From positions 62,001 through 126,000 of the forward strand of contig NTMA01000054.1 in NCBI GenBank assembly GCA_002917075.1: a stretch of 64,000 nt of DNA, read 5' to 3'. The translations under genes and the position numbers were made by a program. Origin of the DNA: Hawksworthiomyces lignivorus (Eukaryota; Ascomycota; Sordariomycetes; Ophiostomatales; Ophiostomataceae). Under the pieces are notes generated by a model that worked only from the letters and a program-made list of their open reading frames with translations, did not search any database and was not told where the DNA came from. The first letter of the stretch is position 1; each line of letters opens with the position of its first letter. Positions 10,954-21,100 of this stretch are shown here, one piece after another.

Positions 10954-13168
10954 ATGGCGTCGTCGACCAGCGCGGCGACGGCGCCGAGGCCACCGCCGTC
11001 ATCTCGGCCAACACCCTCGACTTCTTCCTCGTTCTCTTCGGCAAAGGCACCATCATCGTCGTCGTTGCGCCCCTCTCCCAATGAAGCTATCCTCCGCAAC
11101 GCCCTCCGCTACACTATCTCTGCCCGCGAATACGCCGCCCTGCACAAGTATGTCCTCTCCAAGTCGCGCCTGCTGAAGCGGCGGGCACCGACCGTAGAGC
11201 AGGTCGCGCGGATCATGGACGGGCCATCCGCGCTGCCTCCGTCCACGGCAGCGAAGTCTTCGAAATCGACAACCACGCCGGCAAAACCAGCCGCCAAGTC
11301 CGCCAGCACGGAATCCACCTCTGACCAGCCCGGCCTCGACGTCCTCAGCAACCCCGACACCCCCCGTGCTATCGTCGGCGCCGACGACTTCAACGCGCGC
11401 GCCGTGCGCCACGCCCTGCGCGTATTCGTCGTCAGTGGCGTTGGCATGCGCTTGTATGAGGCGCTGCAGCAGTGTGTGTTTGGCAAGAAACCGTATGTGC
11501 AATGGTGCCCCTGAGAACGAACTGCGTCTGTCTCTCCTTTGTCTGCCGTGCTGACAACGTATTTGCCATCCCAGATCCAAGAAGAAGCCCCTCCACAAGT
11601 CCCCTACTGTCCGCCTCTCGCTCTCTCTTTCAGCCATCCTGCTCCTTTATCGCCTGCTCTTCCGCTTCTTCACGCGCCTGCGCACACACCTGCTCGACCC
11701 GGCCGCGCTGCCCTTCCGTATCCGTAACCCACGCACTGCTGCCGCGCTGACGTCCCCCTATGCGCCCGCTGCGGGTGCCTCCCTGGCTGGTCTGGCACTG
11801 GGCATCGCACCGGAGAAATTCCGCATGACCCTGGCCATCATGGCCGTCTGCCGCGCCCTCGAGTTCGCCTGGAACGCCGCCGAAGACGCTGGCGCCATCT
11901 GGGGTGTCGACATGGTGCCCGTGGCCGTGCGGTCGGCGGTCGGCGCCGGCGTAGACACGCTCAAGGCCGTTGGCGGCAGCGCAGGTAGCCAGATCAAGGC
12001 CGCCGCCGCCGCCGGGAGCGTCGTCCTCCGGGCGCGCCCGCGACCACGGCCCTGGTGGTGGGGCTCGTGGATGCTGCAGCCGTTTGCCTTCGGCCAGCTG
12101 TTGCATGCGGCCGTGTTCGATCGCGACTGCTTCCCCATGCCGTACGGCGACTTCATCTTCAATCGCACCTTGCTCTCCGACACCTACCTGCACCCGTCGC
12201 CGGCCGACGCGGCAGGCTCCGTGGCCGTGCGCTGGCCTGGTCCCTACGTCGTCGTAGACGCCCTCGCCGCCATGGCCCGCGCCAACTGGCCGCCGTTCTC
12301 GTCGCCCGTCTTGTTCCCCAACAAGGACGCTGCTCAGCTGCTGCAGCTGCCGCCGCTGCCCAGCTCGGCGGCTGCGGCGGTCGCTGGTGCCGCGTCTGGG
12401 TCCGCGTCCGCGACGGCCTCCGCTGCTGCCGCCGCCGTCGCAGCTGTGATGCCGCTCACCAGCCGCGCGCACCCGCTGATCAAGTCGCTCAGCTGCGCGA
12501 CGCTGCACCCGGACGATCCGTCGTGCGCCCGCACGTATCTGACCTACTGGCTGCGCTCGTTCCCGGCCTATGCGCGCTTCTTCCTGGCCGTCTACGCGGC
12601 GCTGCAGGTGCCGCGCTTCGCCCAGGTCTACCACGCGCCCGTGCGCGCCCTGCAGCGGCTGGCAGCGCGCGCGTTGCGCTCGGCTGCCTTCCTGACGGGC
12701 GCGCTGTCCACCGCATGGGCCTCCATCTGCTTCTTCCAGCGCTGGCTGCCGCGCCGCGTGCTGCCCACGCAGCGCTTCTTCCTGGGCGGCTTCGCCGCCG
12801 GCTTCTGGGCCTGGCTCGAGCGCCGCCACGGCCGCGCCCTGTTCCTCTACTCGGCGCGCGCCAGCCTCGACAGCGTCTGGCGCGTCGGCGTCAAGCGCCG
12901 CTGGTGGCGCCCGGCCTCCCAGAACGGCGCCGACGTCCTGGTCTTTGTGGCGTCCCTGCTGGTCGCCGGTGCCGCCTACGAGCGCGAGGCCCGCGCCGTG
13001 CGCGAGCCGGCCTGGCGCAAGGGCATCAGCTGGGTGCGCGGCGAGGGGTGGCGGGACTGGTCGGTCGAGATGGACGACGACGACGACGACAACGAAGAAG
13101 AGGAGCAAGACGGTGCCCGAGAGAACAACGACGGCTACGACGGCGCGCACGAGCTCAAGCAGGAGTGA
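10954..13168 (+). CDS. TMEM135/PMP52-like multi-pass membrane protein (710 aa)
   Basis: Two exons, 10954-11492 and 11575-13168, give 710 residues. The donor is GTATGT and the acceptor CCCAG, and reading phase is kept. The N-terminal 45 residues are Ser/Pro-rich. Hydrophobic stretches occur around LSLSAILLLYRLLF, FRMTLAIMAVCRALEF, the AAFLTGALSTAWASICFF region, FFLGGFAAGFWAW and VLVFVASLLVAGA. The segment around LHPDDPSCARTY followed by a hydrophobic helix resembles the TMEM135 family, a peroxisomal/mitochondria-associated membrane protein of animals with fungal homologues. The C-terminus is an acidic Asp/Glu tail. Ala/Gly-rich inserts at about residues 450-500 are probably loops. High GC produces long shadow frames on both strands. 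The assignment is by motif resemblance; fold and topology are inferred. Confidence 0.8.
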
Positions 13169-13940
13169 GAAGGGGCCCTTCTTTTTTTTTTAACCCTCTG
13201 CTTTTATCGTTTTTGAATGCGATATGCTGCTCTTATTCTTTCGTTTCGCTATTTTTTTTTCACTTTCTTCTTTTGCCTATGCACCTTATCTTAGTTGTTT
13301 GTAATTGTCACGGCTGGAACCCCTTTCTTTGTTTTTTTTTTTCTTCTTTTTGGCTGCATGGAAGCGCGCGTGTGGATGAGGACGACGCGACAACGATCAC
13401 TACGGCCGAGACAACGCTGTACGAAAATGATGTAACTCTTTATTTTATTGATCAATCAGAAAACTGCATTTTGAAGTTATCTCGGTGACGTTTCCATATG
13501 GCTGGCTAGTGATAATTGAAGAAGGCTTTGCATTCCCGGAGGACTTCCGGAGTACGCACATCCAGCGCCCAGAACATTGTCTTGGCACACGGGGAAAACG
13601 AAGCTCATTGTGCATGATATGAGTATATATTAAAAAAAAACTGCACGGTGCCACAATTTAATTTACGTAGGGCAGAAACCGGGCACTCGGGTCCATAGTG
13701 GCCCTGTAGGACGAGCGTATACACGGGATGCTCTCATCCCCCGAGCGAAGCGAAATAAGCCTCGGCGGCTTCTTCGACGGACCATCAACAATTGTGCCTA
13801 GCTAGCCGAGTCTGGACCAATTTTGACCTTTCTCCATTATTTCATACCTGCGCTTGTCGCGCGACTACTGAGGCCTATAACTTTTTACTTTCTCTCGAGG
13901 ACGAGAAAGGCCCAGTGCTCTTCTGCCCAGCACGTTATGG

Positions 13941-13948
13941 TATATAAA
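13941..13948 (+). promoter_or_regulatory. TATA box without an annotated large gene
   Basis: TATATAAA lies 136 bases upstream of the ATG of the small ORF at 14077. The spacing is like that of the TATA box of the SDR gene at 965, which suggests a real transcription start here. Confidence 0.4.
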
Positions 13949-14076
13949 GACTACTGCACAAAAACCCAGCAGACCCAAAAGGACGCGTAATTTCCTGGCA
14001 GGGTGATTCTTCGGTCTCATCTCTTCCGGCCAAGATCCGTCTCCGCTTCTGCAGCGACTCTCACCCAGGATCCAAA

Positions 14077-14256
14077 ATGAGACCTTTCAGCCTTTTTGTC
14101 TGCTCTCATACGATTTACCCGCAGCTTGCCCACTGCAGTGTGCACAAAAGTGGACCTTGGGGCCTGCTCTTCTCTCCTCTGGCGCTGACGCCCTCGGGCC
14201 AAACCGCTAGAAAAAGGCAGGGATCCGCAAGAAATACAGGAAATACGCCGGTCTGA
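14077..14256 (+). CDS. Candidate small ORF behind a TATA box (59 aa)
   Basis: The ATG at 14077 has a strong fungal start context (TCCAAAATG) and opens a 59-codon frame ending in TGA at 14254-14256. The peptide starts with a short hydrophobic stretch (MRPFSLFVC) and ends basic. A TATA box stands 136 bases upstream. I recognise no family. It could be a small protein, the first exon of a longer gene, or a chance ORF in the leader of a non-coding transcript. Confidence 0.3.
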   Translation: MRPFSLFVCSHTIYPQLAHCSVHKSGPWGLLFSPLALTPSGQTARKRQGSARNTGNTPV

Positions 14257-15004
14257 ATGTCCTTCTAATCGCGCCTGTTTTTTTCGTGTGTGCTTTTTTG
14301 TTTTTTTCCTGTTTTTGGTACTGGGTATCGAGCGGCGCTCATCCTCATTTTCGACTCTCTCGCTTGCAGAAATTGCTACAGTGCTCGCTCTCATCCTCCT
14401 TGCGTCCCTCTCGGCCCGCAATCTCTCGTCCACGGCATACTCACACGTTTAAGCTTATGGCGAGAACCAGCTCTTCCCCCAAGGCATGTTCAGGTGGTCA
14501 AAGAGACTCTTAGACTGCATCCTACCTTAGGCTGTAGAAAATAGGATTGTGTGAAACATTTTTAACTCTAATTTAAAAAAAAAAAAAATTCTAATTTTTT
14601 ATTTCGAGTTCGAAGAAATCTGCACCGTCGATTCGTGATCGTCTTGAGAACAAAACGTGGTGAACGGTGCTGCATCTGCACTAAAGTCGGCGACCTGTCT
14701 GATCCGTTTTCGACCTGATCTGCAGGCAAAGCCACACCGTCATATGTGTGATATTTATGGCTACGGCACTAACAGGAGCAGTAGCTGAAAAATAGAATAT
14801 AAAAATATAAAAAATATGGCCACCAGCCCTGTACCTAAGGCTTATTCATTTAGCGAGCCTCAACCGCCAGCGCCTAAGACCCAATGAGAGAAGGAAATGG
14901 GCTGCGTACTAACTATTAGGGAGACTGTTCCTTCGTCTGCTTGTGTGGAGAGGCTCTACTAACCACGCCTAACCAAGAGAGAGAAAGCGGGTTACAGGAT
15001 AGCA

Positions 15005-15016
15005 GGGGGGGGGGGG
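15005..15016 (+). repeat. Run of 12 guanines
   Basis: An uninterrupted G12 tract, followed by a G6 tract about 20 bases downstream. This is unusual in an otherwise AT-leaning intergenic region and may fold into G-quadruplex-like structure or be a sequencing/assembly weak point. Confidence 0.9.
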
Positions 15017-15593
15017 TCCAAAGAACAATAGGGGGGCGCAGTCAGCATCTCATGGCTGTGGGAGAGAACCAGATATGCAGCACACGCAGCAGGGGCCGCG
15101 ATCAGACTGCCCAAAGGAGAGCATCCTGCGCTTCTTGGTCGCCTCCTCAGACAATCGAGCCGTTTCCACCGTCAGCAGTAGTATGCACACCCTGGTCTTC
15201 CAGTATTCGGTTTGTGCGTGCAAGGTTTGCAATACGTAGATAACAGTGACCTGTACGGCATTCCCCATACTAGTGTGTAAGAGAAGCCATTCTCACGTCG
15301 TTGGCTGGGCCTGTGTGGTATTGTTTCTGCATGTAGGCCCTACTCCCCATCTTTTTTCTCACGTCCGCCTGCCTCTCATCTTTTGTCTCTCTTTCTCTCT
15401 TATTTCTTACGTGTATTACACCAACGGAGAACTGGGTGTTCTTGCATCTTCAACGAGTGCGAGAGTGTTTTTACCTTTCGGAGCCGCGAAGCTCCCGACA
15501 CTGCATATGCTGTACTGCTCTATCCGAACAGAGCAAGTGTGCGGACGATCAGAGTAGTCTTTTTTGGTCTGTTCCTATTTTCGATCGGTCACG

Positions 15594-16779
15594 ATGCGGT
15601 CCGCCAAGGTCGCCGCCTCGGGCTTTTCCCCCCGGATACCACGGCTGCTGGTGACGGCGGCGTTGTCGCTGTCGGTCCAGGTCCTGCTGCTTAACCCGCA
15701 GCCGTTTGCGGCGGCCACATGCTTCTACCCAGACGGCAGCACGGCCAACGACGTGCCGTGCACCAGCGACACGGACGAGTCGACGTGCTGCGGCACGGGC
15801 TACGCGTGCTACGGCATCAGCTCGCAGTACTATCTGTGCATGGCCACGGGCGACGAGATCCAAAAGGCCGGCGCCAGCACTTTTGTGCGCGGCTCCTGCA
15901 CCGACGAGTCGTGGCGCAGCGGCAACTGCCCCAGCGTCTGCGTCGACCCGGACCGCGACGACGTCAGCGGCGGTAACGGCGTCGGCCAGTGCCCCAACTC
16001 CGACTCCGAGTTCTACTGCATCAGCTCGGGCCTCGGCGTCGCCAACTGCAGCACTGGCTTCGACCTGATTGACTTTGCTGGTGCGTAATTTTTTTTTTCT
16101 TTTCTTTTGCTATTCTTTGCCCATGTGTGTGCTCCGCTAACCGTCACCATCAGCCACCCCCACGGTTCTGACCACGATCGGCGTGCTCCCGTCGACCACT
16201 TCGTCGTCGAGCACCAGCACCAGCCCATCGAGCACCAGCACCAGCTCGTCTTCCGCAACCACCACGAGCCCACCAACCGGCACCGGCAGCAGCGCCGCTG
16301 CCACCACCGGCAACTCAGACTCGTCCTCCTCAGGCCTCAGCACCGGCGCCAAGGCCGGCATTGGCGTCGGCGTCTCCGTCGGCGTCCTTGCCTTGGCAGG
16401 TCTCCTCAGCTTCTTCGCCTGGCGCGCGCGCAAACAGAAGCGTCAGGCGGCAGCCGCAGCCGCCGCAGCCGCCGCAGAGAACGGCGGCGCTGACGGGATG
16501 CCGCCCACCATGAACACGCCAGCCATGAGCAGCTTCCAGGGCGGCGGCTACGAGCCCGTGCCAAACCCGGCTGCGTACTACCCGGCGCCGCCCAACAGCA
16601 CGTCGCCCCACCCGCCGTCTGAGATGTACTATGGCGGCTACGCCAAGGACGCCGCCACCAGCTCGTCCGGCAGCCCCGCGCCGTACGGGTCGCCAGTGTC
16701 GCAGCCGCAGCAACAGCAACAGCAACAGATGGAGCCTGCCGAGATGCCGGCAAATTCGTACCGGTACGAGATGGCATAG
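15594..16779 (+). CDS. Cys-rich single-pass surface protein, Mid2/WSC-like architecture (370 aa)
   Basis: Two exons, 15594-16080 and 16154-16779, give 370 residues. An N-terminal hydrophobic segment (residues about 18-38) acts as signal peptide. The ectodomain to about residue 160 has many cysteines, beginning ATCFYPDG and including STCCGTGYACYG, a pattern common in fungal surface proteins. A Ser/Thr-rich stalk (about 165-225), likely O-mannosylated, leads to one transmembrane helix (about 229-252), followed by a basic RARKQKR stop-transfer. The cytosolic tail is Pro/Tyr-rich with polyalanine and a (Q)n run near its end. The layout is that of cell-wall stress sensors such as Mid2/Wsc, but the cysteine domain is not a classical WSC domain. 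The function as sensor is inference. The intron follows the ectodomain. Confidence 0.85.
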
Positions 16780-17180
16780 TGCAGAGAGAAAGACGGCAAG
16801 CAGTGCCGCGAAAAAGAGAAACAGAAAGACAAAAAAAATATAACTTATATTCTCCGCTGTCGACTGGTCGCGAAGGGCCAGGGCATAGTCCCGGAGCGAC
16901 GATGATAGTTGTTCATGTTAAACGGCCTTGTGGTTTTACGGAGCCGGTAGAAAGGGGATGGCGTTTGTAGCATTCATGGCACTCTGCATTATTTTCTTCA
17001 TATTACTTTAATTGAATTTTGAATGACGATAAATATAGAATGGACCATTGTGAAAAAAAGAAATCTTGGGTGGCAACCTTCGCGAATGAGACGCACAGCT
17101 TTCAGCCACAAACGAACAGCCGGCAGCTTTAAAAGTATACTTACTGACTGAACAAACTCAACAAACTCATTAACCATCAA
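16780..17180. other. Intergenic region before the tRNA
   Basis: This is the 3' flank of the surface-protein gene. I see no gene or repeat. Confidence 0.5.
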
Positions 17181-17252
17181 TCCGATATGGTGTAATGGCT
17201 AACATCCGACGCTCTCACCGTCGAGCTCGGGGTTCGATTCCCCGTATCGGAG
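17181..17252 (+). tRNA. tRNA-Glu (anticodon CUC)
   Basis: A 72-base cloverleaf without intron. The acceptor stem is TCCGATA paired with TATCGGA, followed by discriminator G. The anticodon stem CGACG/CGTCG closes the 7-base loop CTCTCAC, giving anticodon CTC. The T arm contains GGTTCGATTCC with a perfect GGGG/CCCC stem. The D arm and A and B box sequences (TGGTGTAATGG and GGTTCGATTCC) are typical of fungal tRNA-Glu. CCA is not encoded, as expected for a nuclear tRNA. Confidence 0.97.
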
Positions 17253-17263
17253 CTTATCTTCAA

Positions 17264-17270
17264 TTTTTTT
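17264..17270 (+). terminator. RNA polymerase III terminator of tRNA-Glu
   Basis: A run of seven T begins 12 bases after the tRNA 3' end, the usual Pol III stop signal. Confidence 0.8.
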
Positions 17271-18119
17271 GCCTTTTCTCTCCCTTCTCTGAGGGCCTTT
17301 TTTTTCCTTTAATATTTACGAGTATCAAGTAGAATTTTCCCAGCTTCCTCTTTTCTGTTTCTCTTTGCGTTTATCTTTTTTTTTTTCTCCTCTTTTCTTC
17401 TCTTTCTTTTTCGTCATATTTTTTTTTAGTTTTTTATCTACGCCAATGTTTACTTCTTCATATATCACTACGACTCAAGCGGTCATATCGCTTTCCAATC
17501 TAATGTCACTCTCGTGAAGACTTAGAACGACTAGCTGAGCCACATCATATAAGACGCCTGATATGCTCCGATAGTAGAAGAATGCCTATGAGTGGCCAAG
17601 TCTTGCCGCTCGATCCGCCTTTATGGGTTGATGCATTGTAGCTTCGTGCACCTTGATGGAACTGCTACTGAGAGAATAAAGAAAGAGTGTTTTATTTAAA
17701 GTCGCCAATTGAGACTTTACAAAAAAAAAAAAATAGAACAAAAAGAGTAAATAAAATAATAGCCAGTGGTGGTCCAAGAGAAAGCAATCGGTCCTCTTAC
17801 ATCTTCGTCCGGGAGACGTAAAACGATGCCTCGTTATAACCGGCCTCACACTGCCTACAGCTTGCCTTCTTTAGTATGAGGATTGTACATGTCGCACTGT
17901 TTCTGCTATTGCATTTGTCTTGTGGACTCTACCAAAGGAATAGGGAAGAACCAACAAAGCGAAATGAAAGAATGATAAAAGAGAACGCGAATATCTGCCG
18001 AAGAATAACTCAACGACAGGTTGCATTCTTCATAATTCGTGCCGTAAACGCACGCAAGACTCGTTTTGCATCAGTCTCACCCTTGCTACAAATCGCATTC
18101 CCCCGCCCTTTTCCCACGC
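17271..18119. other. Intergenic, T-rich then A-rich
   Basis: Long T-rich tracts at about 17295-17430 and an A13 run near 17721. No supported gene. The right end is the 3' flank of the copper ATPase. Confidence 0.5.
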
Positions 18120-21100
18120 CTAGATCTTGGACCAGCGCAGCAGCACGGCGGCGGCGATGACCGGCAAGACGCTGACCAGCTCGCCGAGTCCCGCATAAGC
18201 CGGCGGGATGCGCGCGTGGACAAAGGCGCCGGCGCCGAGCAGGATGGCGAACAGGTTGTAGACGAAGCTCCAGCCGAAGTTGAAGGCCACGCGGTGCATC
18301 GACTTGCGGCTGACAGCGAGGATCGTGAGCAGGCCGGCCAGATGGGGCCGCATGAGGACGACGTCGGCGGCCGACTGCGCCACGTCGGTGCCGCCCTCGT
18401 GCATGTGCACGCCGATGGTGGCCTGGGCCAGGGCGACGGCGTCGTTTGTGCCGTCGCCGCAGAAGAGGACGACCGGCTGCTTGGCGGCAGCGGCAGCAGA
18501 AGAAGAATTTTTGTGCTTGGACAGCGACGAGGAGGACGAAGACGTCGGGCGGCCGCCTGAGAGATTCTGGATGTACGCTCGCTTGTCGCCGGGCGTGCAG
18601 TGGGCGCGAACGTTGGCCGCGTCGATAGAGAGCCGCGCGGCCATGGCGCGGACAGCACCGTCGTCGTCGCCCGAGATGAGGTGAACGGCAATCCCGCGCG
18701 CGACGAGGGTCCGCACAGTCGCGGCGGCGTCCGCGCGGAGCGCGTCTTCGAGGCCGAACACGGCAGCCACGGCGTCGTCGACTGTGAAGCAGAAGGCGGA
18801 GTGGCCGCGCGCGAGGATCTCCTGCACGACGGGGTGGTCTGTCAGACGCAGCCAGCGCGCGTTGCCGGCGCGGAGCGATGCGCCGGAGCCCTTCGCCGCA
18901 CCTTCGACGCCCTTTGCGGGAAGCGTCTTTTGACCGGAGATGGGGGCGGGCGATGCGGCGCCGGGCTGCGCGCGGAGATGGCGCGCGACCGCGGCAGCTA
19001 CCGGGTGCTTGATGCCAGCGAGCAGGCCGAGGAGGAGCGCGCAGTCTGCCTGCGCGTCGCTGCTGCTGCCGCGGTACCACGCGCGGGCGACGGCGAGGCG
19101 GCCCTCCGTGACGGTGCCCGTCTTGTCCAGGACGACGTGGGCGGTCCTGTGGGCGACCTCGAGGGCGGCGGCGGACTTGAAGACGACGCCGCGCTCGGCG
19201 GCGACGCCGCTGGCGATGACGAGGACCATGGGCACGGCGAGGCCGATGGCGCAGGGGCACGAGACGATGAGCACGGTGATGGCGTAGGTCAGCGCCTCGA
19301 CGACGGCGTCGCTGCCGGGCTGGTGGCGCACGGCGACGCCGACGGCGATCCAGACGACAAATGTGGCCAGCGTCAGGCCGACGACGGCGGGCACGAAGAG
19401 GGCGGCGACGCGGTCGACGGCTTCCTGGATGGCTGGCTTGGACAGCTTGGCCTCGTCCACCATGGCAGCGATGGTGGCGATGGTGTTGTCGCCAGGCAGG
19501 CGCGTCAGCCGCACCACCAGCGCGCCTGCGCCGTTGACGGAGCCGGCCACGACGGCCGCGCCGGGGCGCTTCGCCACGGGCAGCGCCTCGCCCGTGATCA
19601 TGGACTCGTCGACCTCGGACGTGCCGGAGAGGACGGTGCCGTCGGTCGGGATGCGCGCGTCCGGCGCCACCCGGAACGTGTCTCCGTACTGCAGCAGGCG
19701 CGCGTCCACCTCCGTCCCCTCGCCGCCGCTCCCAGCGATGCCGTCGCCGCCGTCCTCTGCCACCAGGCAGGCCGTCGGCGCCTGCAGCGAGCGCAGCGAG
19801 ATGGACTCGACGGCCTTCTGGCGGGCCAGCGCCGCCACGTAGCGGCCCACCATGATCAAGGTGACGAGCAGCGTGCTCGTCTCAAAGAACTCGCCCGTCG
19901 CCAGCGGCCGGCCCGCCACCGCGTAGCCAAACGACACCACCGAGAAGACGTACGCGGCGCTGGTGCTCAGCACCACCAGCAGGTCCATCTCGACCACGCG
20001 CGAGAAGACGATCGCCTTGAGCGCCTTGGGGTAGAAGGGCCCCGCAACGAAGACTTGCACTAGCGTGGCCAGGGCCAGCGACGCTGCGCCGTAGGCGATG
20101 GGACGCGGCCGCAGCGGCGCCCACGCCAGCACCAGCACGGGGATGGTCAAGATGGCCGAGAGCAGCGTCATGCGGCCGACGTGGCGCACGTGCTTGCTGC
20201 CCGCGGCGAGCGTCGGGTCCGGGCGCAGCGGCGCGAGGCGCAGCGGACCGCCGCTGCCCCAGCCGCGCTGGCCCCCTAGGAGATCCCGCGCTCCGACCAC
20301 CTGGGCGTCGTACTGGACGTGGATGGTCCGCTTGTCCACGAGGCGCACGTCGGTCACCCCGTCGGGCCAGGGGCGCCGGACAAACGCGGCGGCGGCGAAA
20401 CCGTCGTCGCTATCGTCGTCGGCGACGAGAAGGTCGAGGCGAGCGCCTTTGTTCGTGACCCGCTCGCACTGGAACTCGGTCGTGCGCTCGAGGTGCCGCA
20501 TCACGTCCTCGGCCGAGGCCGCGTCAGAACCGACCAGGTCAAACTCGGCGCGCGACAGGACGAGACTCGTCTTGAGGTTGCGGACCATCGGATGCGTCCC
20601 GAGCGTGCGGTTCAGCTTGGTCTCGCAGCCGGTGCACGTCATCCCGGTGATGCTGAGAATGACGTGGTCCATCTCTCTGCCAGCGGGCAAGAGTCCCTTC
20701 TCCAAGTCGACGGCGTCGGCCTGCGCTGCCTCCACAGCAGAGATTTCTGTCATCGTCACCGCGGCGGGGGAGCCCGCTGTTTTCTCGTTGCAGCAAGAAT
20801 CTGCACAGCTGTCCGGCGATCCAGGACGAGCAGGCTTCGGCTCGATCTCGCAGCTGCCCCTGCCATCCGAGCAGCACCCAGCACCGCAGGCAGACTGCTT
20901 CTGCTGCTGCTGCTGCTGCTTCTGCTGCATCTTCTTCTTTTTCTTGGCAGAGGGGCCGCAGCAGCCCGCTTTGGCACTGCTGCTGCCTCTGCTGCTGCTC
21001 CGAGCCGTGGCACGACGCTGTCGCGGCGGCAGGCAGCACGACTCCTGTCCGAGCGCGGCAAGAGCGCGGCAGATGCAGCCCAGCGCGGCGAGGCGCTCCG

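Larger units (their letters stand above)
13169..15593. other. Intergenic region with an orphan promoter-like segment
   Basis: About 2.4 kb without a large gene. It contains a TATA box at 13941, a 59-codon ORF at 14077, a CT-rich tract at 14280-14450 ending in an 18-codon ORF at 14458, A-rich stretches near 14575 and 14800, and a run of 12 G at 15005. The last 250 bases are the CT-rich leader of the next gene. Confidence 0.5.

Noticed and set aside
11630..13150. 506-codon minus-strand open frame
   Set aside because: It is the antisense shadow of the TMEM135-like gene in very GC-rich DNA; its translation is Arg/Gly/Ala-rich noise.
12055..13488. 477-codon plus-strand frame overlapping the TMEM135-like gene
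   Set aside because: Alternative frame of the same GC-rich exon, with an Arg/Ala-rich product and no domain.
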